This document shows positions 1-9,561 of a stretch of 64,000 nucleotides of DNA, one piece after another. Position numbers and translations under genes: made by a program. This DNA is from Lepidostoma basale (lineage: Eukaryota; Arthropoda; Insecta; Trichoptera; Lepidostomatidae), in contig JAHDVF020001510.1 in NCBI GenBank assembly GCA_022606425.2, forward strand, positions 186,001 through 250,000, given 5' to 3'. The notes under the pieces are model-generated. The model did no database searches, was not told the DNA's origin, and saw nothing but the letters and a program-made list of their open reading frames with translations. The number at the start of each line of letters is the position of its first letter. Position 1 is the first letter of the stretch.

Positions 1-310
1 CGGCCTGCCGATGCTTCTCCTATTCTCCAATGGTCTCCACCATATTATTTTCTGGGTCCATCTATCCTCACTCTGTCTCGCCATATGACCCGCCTATTGC
101 CACTTAAGTCTCGCTAGTCGTTCCATGATGTCCGTTATTTTTTTACGGCGTCTAATCTCCTCATTTCTGATTTTATCTCGGAGACTGACGCCGAGCATAT
201 GTCTTTCCATGGAACGCTGCGTGACTCTTAATCTCTCTACATTTCTCTTGGTGAGGGTCACAGTTTCCACCCCATAAGTCATCACCGGCAGTATGCATGA
301 ATCATGAACC
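1..310 (-). mobile_element. Non-LTR retrotransposon C-terminal fragment
   Basis: The minus strand translates from about 312 as a LINE C-terminal domain with motifs such as LPVMTYGVET, LRVTQRSMERHMLGVSLRD and RNEEIRRRKKITDI. These match the tail of RTE-like endonuclease/RT proteins common in insects. The frame breaks below about 94, and the fragment runs off the window start. It differs from LINE-A but resembles the family at 50236-50545. Confidence 0.75.
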
Positions 311-325
311 AAATCGTCATATTAT

Positions 326-960
326 TAATAATAAAATAATGATGTAATCACCTCAAGGGCGCATTAAGACGTGTTTTAAATCTAAATGTGAACGCTGCAT
401 CTGATTGATATTCGCGATCGGTTAGAAAGTATAATAGAACAAAATATGCAAGTTTTAAATTGGGTATGAAATACGAAATAGATTGGTTTTCAGATTAGAT
501 CTGAAATCTGTCGAATCATTTATGCATTGATTATATGCAGAGATTGTTCCAAGCTGATGGACCGGCTACCGCAAACGCTCGATCCCCGAAATTTGTACTG
601 GGGCAACGCTTTGGCTCAACTAATCTTCCTATTGCCGAGGAGTTTGTCGAGCGGAGTATGGATTTCCTTGTATTTATGCTGTCCGTTATAGAGTTCGGAT
701 ATGCAGAGATTGTTCCAAGCAGATGGACCGGCTACCGCAAACGCTCGATCCCCAAAATTTGTACTAGGGAAACGCTTCGGCTCAACTAATCTTCCTATTG
801 CCGAGGAGTTAGACGAGCGGAGTGTGGATTTCTTTGCTTTTAGGCTGTCCGTTATACAGAGTTCGGATATAAAACTTGGTGCCATTCCATGTAGCGCTTT
901 GAAGACTGTCCAGCAGAGTTTATACTGGATTCTTTTTGGACTTTTAAGCCAGTGAAGTTT
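326..960 (-). mobile_element. CR1/L2-like LINE 3' end
   Basis: On the minus strand the end of a CR1/L2-type RT protein is readable: SSAIGRLVEPKR, then NFGDRAFAVAGPSAWNNL, the usual C-terminal block of this clade. The 3' UTR contains the 'cacctcaagggcgcatt' segment (read on +) shared with copies at 17055, 22605 and 63940, and the element ends in an AT-rich tail near 330. Part of the C-terminal block is duplicated in tandem. Confidence 0.75.
535..866. repeat. Tandem duplication, period 166 bp, in CR1-like copy
   Basis: Both units begin atgcagagattgttccaagc (535 and 701) and end at gagttcggat. They differ at scattered positions, so the duplication is not recent. Other copies of this LINE in the window carry the block once. 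Confidence 0.85.
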
Positions 961-969
961 GTATTATTT

Positions 970-1495
970 TGGGTGGAAGCGAAGCATGGAACTGGCAGAA
1001 AAAGGATGAAAGCAGAATAAATGCGGTATAAATGACTAAAAATTAATCAAATAATCTTTGACCGTCACACTACTCTATCCTGACACACATCTCCAGCTTC
1101 CTCCACATTCATACAACGAGTGATACACGCATGTCGATTCTTCCGATTTGACCAACCTTTAAAATTAGATTTATTTGGTCATGTCATGTTTTCATCGGTC
1201 TACCTCGACTCCGACCTCCATTTACATCGTTAACGTATACTTTCTTTAACATTCTTTCTCCATACATTCGCTCCGTGCAGCGATTCTTTGATAATTTTGT
1301 TCATAATACCTTCTTCCGCTCTACATTCCTTCCTTATAATAAGCATTTGAAGTTGAAAATGAAATTCTGTCGTACATTGTTTTACTACACATACGTCTAA
1401 GGGATCTCATCTCTACCGCATTCATTCTAATCTCATCCTTATTCTACCAGTTCCATACTTCAATTCCACATACATATAAGGGTTGGTACTAACAT
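970..1495 (-). mobile_element. LINE-A3 fragments
   Basis: A short plus-strand piece (about 975-1030, SEAWNWQK-like) is followed from 1058 by a longer minus-strand A3 fragment. The latter covers the block from the CQDRVVW-like end back to the MYG-like region and has many frameshifts. No tail is kept at the 1058 end. Confidence 0.7.
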
Positions 1496-1904
1496 ATTTG
1501 TTTTTTTATTTTTTATTTCGTTCAGTTCTAGCAAATTCGATCGGCCGCATTCCGATTTTGAATGACGCTCTCAATGTCTTACACAGTAAGATTAACAGTA
1601 AAGTAAACGTGCACTAAGTGGCGACCGTGTGGGTGTGACTTCAGGCTCTCCGGTTTTCGATGACATCACAGATGAAACATATGGAGATCCTTAAATGGTT
1701 ATGCCAACACCGCGGAGGTATTCGGAACAGAACCGCCAATTCATACATTTACACACTGAAAGCTCATAAGCTCCTAATCTAACCTAACCTAACACCAATA
1801 ATATACAATTTAGAGATGATTGGGGTTAATTAGGACTAATTACTAATAAAAAGAAACAAAAATTGAATAGTCCATTGTCCATTAGAAACACTATGATACC
1901 TTAA
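1496..1904. other. No gene recognised
   Basis: AT-rich sequence with a GC-richer core at about 1540-1760. A weak acceptor-like tract (ttatttcgttcag) precedes the core, but no open frame of useful length follows it. A short ctaacctaacctaac run is present at 1779-1793. Confidence 0.4.
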
Positions 1905-2105
1905 CATTTTAAACTGTTAAATTAAATAACTTTGCTTAATGTATCACATTTGTAATTTATTTTACGCGACAGCTGTTTCGTCAACCTATATTGACATCGT
2001 AACACCTGATGATGTCAACATAGGTTGACGAAACAGCTGTCGCGTAAAATAAAATACAATTGTGATACATAAAACAAAGTCATTTATTTTAACAATTTAA
2101 AATAA
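1905..2105. repeat. Inverted pair of HH-a repeats
   Basis: The left arm (about 1905-1998) and right arm (about 2010-2105) are near-perfect reverse complements around a short spacer. Both include gcgacagctgtttcg or its complement and flanking matches extending into aactttg/caaagt. The right arm carries a complete hammerhead core; the left arm lacks the CTGATGA block. Confidence 0.85.
2002..2044 (+). ncRNA. Hammerhead ribozyme-like motif (HH-a)
   Basis: Core CTGATGA at 2006-2012, one extra T, helix II GTCAAC/GTTGAC (2014-2019 with 2024-2029) and loop ATAG. GAAAC follows at 2030-2034, then loop AGCT and GTC at 2039-2041. Predicted cleavage is after C2041. Helix I is weak in this copy (one or two pairs), so activity is uncertain. 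Confidence 0.6.
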
Positions 2106-2172
2106 TAATTAATACTTTTAGAATTTAAAACACTGTTATAATATCACAATTTCTTTTTATTCACTGAGTGTG

Positions 2173-2217
2173 TCGCGACAGCTGTTTCGCCAACCGATGT
2201 TGGCATCATCAGGTGTT
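2173..2217 (-). ncRNA. Hammerhead ribozyme-like motif (HH-a)
   Basis: On the minus strand the order is CTGATGA, extra T, helix II GCCAAC/GTTGGC, GAAAC, loop AGCT, GTC. Relative to the 2002 copy, both sides of helix II have changed so that pairing is kept (GTC/GAC to GCC/GGC), which supports a folded RNA. Confidence 0.6.
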
Positions 2218-2750
2218 ACAATAAACTAAACTCAGTTTATTTTAACAGTAATAATGTTGAAGTATCATCGTATTTCGGTCAAAACAATGGACTGTTTATT
2301 AATAATTAACATTGACGTGAGTTATTCACAATAACGGCGTTACACAAATTTGCTTAATAATTATTATTATTATAATTATTATGTATTGAAGTGAAGCTTG
2401 GAGATGGCAAAATAAGAATGAAAGTAGGATTAATTTCGTAGAAATGATCAGATTGATTGATGGGGCGAATACTGTGTTAATCCAGCATTAGAAATAATGA
2501 GTATATGTACAATTAATAAATATATGTATGGACGTGAAAATGTGTAAGTATTTGCCCCAATCTCCCCTCCCGTATTTGTGGGACTTCCTAACGCCCTTAA
2601 GGCATACTTATATGATCTTTGAAATTCGAAACGGCTTTAAGCGAATCGCGGAGTATACAATAATGCCGCACAGCGAACTGCAAATAAGTGCCTTTATAGC
2701 GATATAAATATGTACTATACTCGTAATGGCCGCGGTCAAATTAAAAATTA
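2218..2750. other. No gene recognised; HH-a flank and small LINE-A2 scrap
   Basis: Up to about 2295 the sequence continues the HH-a repeat (atgttgaagtatcatcg, also seen after the 8524 copy). A degenerate plus-strand LINE-A2 scrap lies at about 2395-2455. The rest, including a mildly GC-rich patch at 2590-2740, shows no convincing coding frame. Confidence 0.4.
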
Positions 2751-2754
2751 AACT

Positions 2755-3010
2755 AACTAACTTACTAACCATCATGCCGTCAAAGAAATAATGTACTGTT
2801 CCACTTTTCTTTCCTGACATTCACTCGATTCCTCAACATTCATACATCGTGTCGATTTCTCAGATTCTTTCCATGTGTCCAAACCATCTGAATTTCATTA
2901 TTTTGTTCATAACACTTTCATTCACACCGCATTCACATATTATGATTTCTTCTTTTTCAAAAATCATCATTACCTTGGACTTATTCACATTCATCATCAG
3001 ATCATTTGGC
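2755..3010 (-). mobile_element. LINE-A fragment with internal deletion
   Basis: Starts on + with an AACT-type tail and 'accatcatgccg'. Read on minus it passes from WFGHMER-like residues through SVMNKIM into an RT segment (LMMNVNKSKV-like), so the protein middle has been joined across a deletion. Confidence 0.7.
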
Positions 3011-3012
3011 AT

Positions 3013-3395
3013 ATTATATAACAACAACAACAAACCATCACGCCGTTTCCCCGCAGGGGTAGGCAGAGAGAATGGACCGCCACACTACTCTATCCTGGCA
3101 CAGCTCTCTAGGTTTCTCCACATTCATACATCGAATCATACACGCACGTCGATTCTTCCGGCTTCTGACATGACCAACTTTTAATATTTGATTAATTTGG
3201 TCATGCCATGTTTTCCTCGGTCTACCTCGACTCCTTACTCCATTTACATTGTTAACGTATATTTTTTTAACCCTTCTTTCTTCACCCATGCGCTGCATAT
3301 GTCCGAACCAACGCAGCGAACCTTTCATAATTTTGTTCATAATACCTTCTTTCGCTCTACATTCCTTCCTAATATCAGCATTTTATATAATGTAA
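3013..3395 (-). mobile_element. LINE-A3 3' end
   Basis: The tail reads aacaacaacaacaaacc on +, i.e. (TTG)n on the element strand. A 100-residue frame (3038-3340) holds MNKIMKGSLRWFGHM, RPRKTWHDQINQIL, RSRKNRRACM and WRSILSAYPCGE, the usual LINE-A C-terminus. The start is internal to the protein, so this is a 5'-truncated copy. Confidence 0.85.
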
Positions 3396-3419
3396 TATAA
3401 AGCAATATCTTTGCTTAAT

Positions 3420-3755
3420 CGTATCACCTCGGAGTTTGACATATTTTGTGATTCAGAGTTCACGCCGTTTACATATACCTTCTTTACCATTCTGTCTTCA
3501 CTCATTCTTTCCATGTGTCCAAACCATCTTAATGACCCTTTCCTTATTTTGTTCATAACACTTTCATTCGCACCACATTCACTTCTTATACTTGCATTTG
3601 TCACTCTATCATATACAGATTTGCCACACATTCGTCTTAGAGATCTCATTTCTACTGCATTTATTCTACTTTCATCCTTCTTTTGCCAGTTCCATGCTTC
3701 ACTTCCATACATAAGGGTCGGCACAAGAACACCATTGTGCACTGCCATCTTGGCT
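3420..3755 (-). mobile_element. LINE-A fragment, RT C-terminal part
   Basis: Minus-strand frame 3383-3748 contains MAVHNGVLVPTLMYGSEAW, MRSLRRMCGKSVYD and SVMNKIRKGSLRWFGHM. The 3' end is missing: the frame leaves the element near 3455 after VNGVNSES. Confidence 0.8.
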
Positions 3756-3799
3756 CGCTCTTTTTATTTATCTATTATGTATTACTTATTATTGGGTAT

Positions 3800-3900
3800 C
3801 TCTAACTTGTATCTTTAGTGTTTTGGAAAAAAAATTCTGTAATGCTTTAGATATGTTTAAAATAAATAAATGAAATGAAAAAAATGAAAATCAGAAAGGT
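3800..3900 (+). mobile_element. LINE 3' tail with (ATGAA)-like repeats
   Basis: The stretch ending in aaataaatgaaatg and aaaatgaaaa resembles the 3' end of the LINE-C relative at 56900-57500. No coding part is left. Confidence 0.4.
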
Positions 3901-3959
3901 ACTTGAAGTAGATTAAAAAAAGTAATTTCTTGCAAAAAATCTTGAGGAAGCTAGAAAGA

Positions 3960-4050
3960 TGAGTCAGGAGAGAATAGAGAAGTGTGGCGGTCAATACTCT
4001 CTGTCTACCCTTCCGGGGAAATGCGTGATGGTTTATTTGTTTGATTATTT
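3960..4050 (+). mobile_element. LINE-A 3' terminal fragment
   Basis: About 80 bp matching the final segment of LINE-A, from the gtgtggcggtc block to gatggtttatttg. The tail resembles the A3 type. Confidence 0.65.
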
Positions 4051-4197
4051 AATTGGCACAAGAATTCCTCTACAAACAGTAAAGTCACAAAGTATCCAAA
4101 TAATAGGGCGTGTAGCATTGAAACTAATTCCACACAATGCACACGGATTTCTCACACCGAAACAAAGGGTGCTAAATTCTTACTAATTCGTCTTCAG

Positions 4198-4438
4198 ATG
4201 GAATCGGCGAGCTTTCGCGCCGTTCCGAACCGGCGCCGGCCGAGTGTGCTGGCGGCGGCCATATATCAGAGCCTTCCCACGCCGGTCCGCAAGACCTAAC
4301 GGTCGGCTGTCGGAGATACGCGGCCGGAGATAGGCGCCGGTTCGGGTCGTGTGCCAAAATAATCCAACGGGAATACGACGGTGACAAAATGCTCCTCGAA
4401 CTAAGCCAAATCTCAGAATTAATATATATTTTCAAAAA
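4198..4438 (+). CDS. Candidate host exon or GC island
   Basis: A sharply GC-rich island in AT-rich surroundings. It is preceded by an acceptor-like tract (tactaattcgtcttcag, AG at 4196-4197). One frame stays open from 4200 to about 4438, beginning GIGELSRRSEPAPAECAGGG and ending near LELSQISELIYIFKN and a stop. The minus strand also has an open frame of 87 codons, so coding strand and status are undecided. A CpG-rich promoter or UTR is equally possible. No family recognised. Confidence 0.25.
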
Positions 4439-4660
4439 TTAACTAACCATCACGTCGTTTCTTTGGAGGTGTAGGCAGAGAGGATGGACCGCCATACTGC
4501 TCTGTTCTGACATACATCTCTAGCTTCCTCTACATTCATATATTGTAACATGCACGCTCGATTATTCCGACTTCGAATGTGGCCGCCTTTTATTATGGTA
4601 TTTGATTAATATAGTCATGTCATGCTTTCCTTGGTATCTTTACACTGCTTATATACAACA
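4438..4660 (-). mobile_element. LINE-A2 3' end, left half of inverted pair
   Basis: Tail aactaacc on + followed by the usual terminal block. The A2 diagnostic 'cgaatgtggccgcctttta' (complement of the A2 GGCGGCCACATTCG block) is present. It stops abruptly where the plus-strand copy begins. Confidence 0.8.
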
Positions 4661-4665
4661 TTTAA

Positions 4666-5104
4666 GGATGAAAGTAGGATGAATGCCGTAGAAATGAGGT
4701 CACTAAGAAGAGTGTCCGGAAAAACAATGTATGATAGAATATCTAATGATGAAGTAAGAAAGGAATGTAAAGCGGATGAATGCGTAATAAATAAAATCAA
4801 GAAAGGGTCACTAAAATGGTTTGGACATATGGAACGAATGGATGAGGGAAGAATGGTTAAAAAGATATATGCAAGTAGTGTGAATGGAAAAAGAAGTAGA
4901 GGAAGGCCAAGGAAGACATGGCATGACCAAATTAATCAATTACTGAAAGGCGGCCATGTTCGAAGTAGGAACAATCGACGAGCGTGCATGTCACGATGTG
5001 TGAATGTAGAAGAGGCGCGAGAATGCCAGGACAGAACAATCTGGTGATCCATCCTCTCTGCCTACCTCCGGGGAAACGGCATGATGGTTGGTTAGTTAGT
5101 TAGA
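4666..5104 (+). mobile_element. LINE-A2 3' end, right half of inverted pair
   Basis: Frame 4622-5047 encodes MNAVEMRSLRRVSGKTMYD, KKGSLKWFGHMERMDEGRM, RGRPRKTWHDQINQLLKGG and RNNRRACMSRC, ending QDRTIW and a stop. It is followed by the terminal block and (TTAG)n tail. With 4438-4660 it forms a head-to-head pair with both tails outward. Confidence 0.85.
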
Positions 5105-5105
5105 T

Positions 5106-5506
5106 CTCTTGTCCAATCGTTCCATATGTCCAAACCATCTCAGGAATCCATATTTTACTTATGATGTTATCATCTGCCTTACATTTTTCTTTATTTCGTC
5201 ATTCGCTATACATAATATCGTTATCGGGCACATTCTTCTTAGTGATCTCATTTCTACACCATTTATCGTAATATCACCCGTGTTTTTGATTAACTAGCTT
5301 ACCATCACGCCTTCTCCCCGAAGGGATATGCAGAAAAAATGGACCGTCATACTGTTCTTTCCTGACATACTTCTCTCAATCCGTCAACATTCATACGCCG
5401 TATCATGCATGCACGTCGATTTCTCCGAATGCTCACAAGACCGACATTTAATATTTGATTGATTTGATCGTGCCACGTTTTCCTCGGTCTTCCCTATTTC
5501 GATTCA
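5106..5506 (-). mobile_element. Two LINE-A fragments (A2 then A1)
   Basis: 5106-5285 is an internal A2 piece (WFGHMER back to the MRSLRRMC region) without tail. 5287-5506 is an A1 3' end with a degenerate tail and a downstream block ending at the RPRKTWH region. Confidence 0.75.
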
Positions 5507-5665
5507 AACTTCGAGGATCACGCTTTTGGCATCGCGGGACCGACGGCGTGGAACAGGCTGCCCTAAAATATCCGCTATCAAGACGACGAAGGAGTGTTCA
5601 GAAGCTCTCTTAAAACTTTTATTTTTAAGAGAAGCTTTCCGGACGAAGAACGCCCTTGAAGAGAA
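5500..5665 (+). mobile_element. CR1/L2-like LINE C-terminal fragment
   Basis: Plus-strand translation gives SNFEDHAFGIAGPTAWNRLP, a frameshift or stop, then RSSLKTFIFKRSFPDEE. This is the FG.RAF.V.GP..WN.LP...F...LKT.LF block typical of CR1/L2 ends. Sequence differs from the CR1-like family at 48618, so it is probably a second family. Confidence 0.65.
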
Positions 5666-5739
5666 TCTCTCACAAAAAATGGCACTATACAAATCATTAT
5701 ATCATCATAAGGTATTATTAAATGATATTTGATAATGAT

Positions 5740-6185
5740 AATGTCATTCACACAAAATAGAATAAAACTCGTATAAAACAGACGTTTTCATTCGTATTTT
5801 ACATCATTGTTCAAGACGCAATACATGAGTTTTGTTCTTGTTTAGGTAATTAGAACCTCTAAATTCCTGTAGTTGGTTTAAAACCGCGAACAACATACTA
5901 TATCTGTCTGCATAATGATTCCATGTGACATCATCGGCTGAAATAGAGTATAAGCAAAACACGCCGCAAGCAAGAAGTCGGCATTGGACCGATTCGAGAG
6001 ATAAATAAACAGCGGAATAATTCACGGCCTCAGGTAGACACGAATTCACAATGAATACACTCAAAAGTCCACTTGATCGATACGCAAACTAAGAGAATTT
6101 TTAACCCAGACGGGTTTCCGTCTAGACCGCTCGTTCAAGTCTTTTGCAAGAATTTTCAAATCATTTAAAAAAAAACAATAATAAG
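5740..6185. other. HH-e flank; weak minus-strand ORF
   Basis: 5750-5815 matches the HH-e repeat flank (acgttttcattcgtatttta). A minus-strand frame at 5804-6064 (86 codons, LPEAVNYSAVYLSLESVQCR) has no similarity I recognise and no clear splice sites. It could be a host exon or chance. Confidence 0.2.
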
Positions 6186-6345
6186 AATGGACCTCCACAC
6201 TGTCCTATCCTGACATAACTCTCGCGCCTCTTCTACATCCATACACTGTGACATGCACACTCATCGATTGTTTCGATTTCGAGAAATAGCCTCCATTTTT
6301 TTTGCAAAATTTAAATAATTTGGATATGCCATGTCTTTCTTGAGT
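6186..6345 (-). mobile_element. LINE-A2 fragment
   Basis: Degenerate minus-strand terminal block, from the ggtccattc region to the KTWHD region. The tail is lost. Confidence 0.6.
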
Positions 6346-6365
6346 AAAGAAGAAATTTCAATTTA

Positions 6366-6430
6366 CAACGCCAATATTTCGCCAACGACCGGTTTCGCCA
6401 GGCTTACTGGTATCGACAGACTGGTGACAC
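6366..6430 (-). ncRNA. Hammerhead-like motif (HH-d)
   Basis: Minus strand reads CCAGT, CTGTCGA, extra T, a CCAG/CTGG helix II, GAAAC, loop CG, GTC, GTTGG. Helix I pairs CCAGU with GUUGG (five pairs, two of them wobbles). The core position normally A6 is T, so catalysis is doubtful even though the fold is kept. Confidence 0.5.
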
Positions 6431-6504
6431 TATTGCAAACTGAGTCCTTTATATACATACAGATCCGGGGTGGTTAACATGATTCTATACAAAAATAATA
6501 TTTT

Positions 6505-6745
6505 GTTTTTTTGAATGTATACAAATAATTAATTGTATCTCAATAGAGATGTAGATGTAAATTATTTGGAAACAGAATATGGTGGTCGAGGCGTTTACAA
6601 GACTATCATTGGTTGGGTTAAGCGATCGCTTTATGTAATACCAATGACAGGTCTTAAGTCCTGTAAACGCCTCGACCACCATATTCTGTTTCCAAATAAT
6701 TTACATCTTCGTCTCTATTGAGATACAATTAATTCTTAAAAATAA
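6505..6745. mobile_element. M foldback element, almost pure inverted repeat
   Basis: Arms at about 6531-6605 and 6655-6735 are nearly perfect reverse complements, each containing gaatatggtggtcgaggcg or its complement. The shared spacer includes cattggttgggttaagcg, as in other M copies. Confidence 0.8.
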
Positions 6746-6939
6746 TCTTCAAATAATTACGTAAAATTTACTGTATTTAAATATTGGTAATATTCAAGAA
6801 GATTCATATTCGATACAATAGATTTTAAATTTTATTATAGATTACATATTTTCTTCTTCCATCAAGAGATTTCAGTAAAATCATTTGATTATCTTAAAAA
6901 CGCCAGTATGTTTGTTATCGTTTTAGAATATAACGAACT
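6746..6939. other. AT-rich spacer
   Basis: No gene or strong repeat recognised. The segment tccatcaagagatttcag at 6858 also occurs near 51900 and may be a flank of an HH-type repeat. Confidence 0.3.
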
Positions 6940-7582
6940 AACTAACCATCACGCCGTCTCCCCGAAGGGGTAGGCAGAAAGAATGGACTGCCACACTTTT
7001 TTTTCCTGACATATTTCTCTCGCTTCCTAAACATTCATACATTGCACGCGCGTCGATTTCTCTGACTCCTCACATGGCCGACATTCAATATTTGATTTAT
7101 TTGATCCTGCCACGTTTTCCTCGGTCTTCCTCTATTTCTGGTTCCATTTACATCATTAACATATAATTTTTTTACCATTCTTTCTTCATTCATTCTTTCC
7201 ATATGTCCAAACCATCTTAATGATCATTTCATTATTTTGTTCATGACACCATCATTCGCACCGCATTCACTTCTTATATTTTCATTCGACACTCCATCAT
7301 ACACAGACTACCCGCACATTCGTCTAAGAGATCTCATTTCTACTGCATTTATTCTACTTTCATCCTTCTTTTGCCAGTTCCATGCTTCGCTTCCATACAT
7401 AAGGGTCAGTAGAAGAACACCATTGTGCACTGCCATTCTAGCTTTTTTGGATAGGTTTTAGTTTGCGATGACAACTTTAAGTGCACCATTCATTTTGTTG
7501 CCTGCCCCAACCCTTCTTTCAATATCCCTCTCCACTCGCCCATCTCTTGTAAACATACTACCTAAATACACGAACTTTTAGA
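6940..7582 (-). mobile_element. LINE-A1, about 640 bp of 3' end
   Basis: Carries an AACT-type tail and the complete C-terminal domain with scattered frameshifts. It extends upstream into the RT thumb region (FTRDGRVERDIERRVGAG, then NGALKV). One of the longer A1 copies. Confidence 0.85.
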
Positions 7583-7584
7583 AT

Positions 7585-7925
7585 AAAATGTTTCTATTGG
7601 CGGCCTCGCTCCTGCAACGTAGCTAGTCCGGCACTTTACTTAATTAATAAAAATTAATAAAAATATAAAAGTTAATAATATTAATGGAGATTTTGATTAG
7701 GCTGGTGTACCGTTGTGTTGACACAGAATATCGCAGATAGTCGAAGGTGGTAAGTGCACAGAGGCATCTAACAGGATTACATCTCGAGCATATGAAGATG
7801 GCTATTTTATTACGATACATTAGTGGCCGCAGATTCCGTAATGGACCACAATACTAATATCGCACCGCAAGGTGTGATCGCTGTTCATCAGGTGACGGGA
7901 GATAAGTTATTACAATAATTTCTTA
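7585..7925. other. No gene recognised
   Basis: AT-rich with a GC-richer patch at 7690-7905. No open frame or splice pattern stood out on either strand. Confidence 0.35.
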
Positions 7926-8105
7926 AATTGCGTTATTGCGCGAGCCAAGTATTCTATCTTCCTGTTTATCGCACTAACTACGCTCAGAGCGCGGCATTGT
8001 ATAGAATCTGTGACAACTACAATAAGCATTTTGGAGACATTGATGTTTCCATTTGAACGAGCGAAATTAAAAAAAAATTATCGGTGCAACATTTCGGCGT
8101 GAATG
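7926..8105 (+). mobile_element. LINE-E C-terminal fragment
   Basis: Plus-strand frame gives CASQVFYLPVYRTNYAQSAA, then YNKHFGDIDV. The same block occurs at 10283-10480 and 20925-21060. It resembles the end of a Jockey-type RT protein; the clade is inferred only from the C-terminal layout. Confidence 0.65.
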
Positions 8106-8114
8106 TGACCACGA

Positions 8115-8225
8115 CAGACTGGTCTGTCGATGCGGGCGTGCATGGCACGATGGGCGGGCGTGCACGGCACGATGAATGTATGTTGAAGAATCGAAAGAAG
8201 TAGGTATGTTAGGAATGTGTGGCGC
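8115..8225 (+). mobile_element. LINE-A scrap
   Basis: Degenerate plus-strand terminal block with an internal short duplication of gcgggcgtgca. No tail. Confidence 0.5.
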
Positions 8226-8271
8226 TCCATTCGTTCAAATTCAAATGTCTGTATTGATCCAAATAGACGTT

Positions 8272-8500
8272 GAAATCATGAAGCTGGATACTTTACAATA
8301 TTTGGAGTATTTTCCTTTTGAACACTGTTTGATCAATATGAAAAATGTCGATCTCTGAAGCGATCATGTTCAACAGTTTGATTGCTCTCTCCATCAGCAT
8401 CAACAGAGGCAGGTCGATTCTGTATGGTGGGTGATAAAACTGTCTGTGCTCAACAGTTAAAACAGTCTGAAAATGAATTTGAACAGTTTGTAAAAACTCT
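8272..8500 (-). mobile_element. LINE-C fragment
   Basis: Minus strand resembles LINE-C: a PVGRAIKLLN-like block, EIDIFHI and a final F.R.IL region (frame 8293-8529). Both ends are worn. Confidence 0.6.
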
Positions 8501-8523
8501 CCACATAAACGAAATAAATATTG

Positions 8524-8566
8524 TAACACCTGATGATGATAACATCGGTTGGCGAAATAGCTGTCG
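8524..8566 (+). ncRNA. Hammerhead ribozyme-like motif (HH-a)
   Basis: ACAC-CTGATGA-T then a helix II partly broken by substitutions (GATAAC against GTTGGC). It continues as GAAAT, loop AGCT-like and GTC. The flank to about 8640 matches the 2218 flank. Probably an inactive relic. Confidence 0.5.
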
Positions 8567-8674
8567 CATTTTTTAAAACAGTTAATAATGTTGAAGTAGC
8601 ATCGAGTTTCATAGTGTTTCGGCCATCATAATGGACTAAAATCATCATCATCAAAGAATATCGGATCTCATACT

Positions 8675-8929
8675 GTGACTATTATAATGGAACTATATAC
8701 CAGGCGATCATACGTGTTTATAGATAGAACGGAAGCACTAACAGGCGCACGTCTCCCTATTAACTACGCGAGGTATTGCCCGCGCCCGTGCTTAGCCAGG
8801 TGTGATCTTCGGAGGGGAACTATCCCCACTTCCTTCCTATCGACACTACAACGGATATATTCCTTAGGGAACAATACAGGGTATTCGCTGTTGGAACTCA
8901 AACAAACCTGTTATTTTATTCTACGGTGA
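8675..8929 (+). CDS. Unrecognised ORF, possible exon
   Basis: An 84-codon frame (MTIIMELYTRRSYVFIDRTE) in a locally GC-richer patch outside recognised repeats. It ends FILR and a stop. No splice sites or family motifs are convincing, and chance is a real alternative. Confidence 0.2.
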   Translation: MTIIMELYTRRSYVFIDRTEALTGARLPINYARYCPRPCLARCDLRRGTIPTSFLSTLQRIYSLGNNTGYSLLELKQTCYFILR

Positions 8930-8959
8930 CGTCATACAAAAAAATATTATAATTATCCC

Positions 8960-9432
8960 ATTTTGGAACTGGAACAGCATGGAACTGGCAAAGGGATGAA
9001 AGTCGAATAAATCCAGTAGAAATGAGATCTCTTAGACGAATGTGTGGATACTCTGTGCATGATAGAGTGTCGAAAGAAAATATAAGAAGTGAATGCGGTG
9101 CGAATGATGGTGTTATGAACAAAATGATGAAAGGATCATTAAGATGGTTTGGACATATGGGAAGAATAACATGGTAAAAAAAAATTTTTGTTAACGATGT
9201 AAATGGAACTAGAAATAGAGTAAGACCGAGGAAAACGTGGCACGAACAAATAAATCAAATATTGAATGTCGGCCACGTGAGGAGTCAGAAAAATCGACGC
9301 GCGTGCGTGACAAGACGTATGAATGTTAAGGAAGCGAGAGAAATATGTCAGGAAAGAAAAGTGTGGCAGTCCATTCTTTCTGCCTATCCATTCGGGGAGA
9401 CGGCGTGATGGTTAGTTAGTAAGTTAGTTGGA
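8960..9432 (+). mobile_element. LINE-A1 3' end
   Basis: Runs from an AWNW-like start through MRSLRRMCGYSVHDRVSKEN to the terminal block and a (TTAG)n-like tail at 9410-9432. A deletion around 9160 and stop codons disable the frame. Confidence 0.85.
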
Positions 9433-9464
9433 CAATAACAATAAGTTAGTTTTTAAATATTTTA

Positions 9465-9540
9465 CGTTAATTATTTGTCGTAGCATGTCATTGACCTTAC
9501 GTTTTTGTTTGTATTTGTTTTAAAAATAAATAAATAATAT
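9465..9540 (+). mobile_element. LINE-E 3' UTR and tail
   Basis: The tatttgtcgtagcatgtca block and the aaataaataaataa tail match the region downstream of the LINE-E copy at 20925-21335. Confidence 0.5.
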
Positions 9541-9561
9541 TCAATATGGAATTCTACATTA

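Noticed and set aside
535..866. CRISPR-like or satellite array
   Set aside because: Only two units, each an RT protein segment of a CR1-like LINE; a local tandem duplication.
1779..1793. Telomere-like ctaacctaacctaac
   Set aside because: Only about three units, in intergenic DNA, with no further array; too short to interpret.
3411..3818. 135-codon plus-strand ORF
   Set aside because: It is the antisense of the LINE-A RT C-terminus; the real frame is on minus.
5085..5104. (TTAG)n runs as interstitial telomere repeats
   Set aside because: The unit is TTAG, not the insect TTAGG, and every run directly follows the LINE-A terminal block in fixed orientation, so it is a LINE tail.
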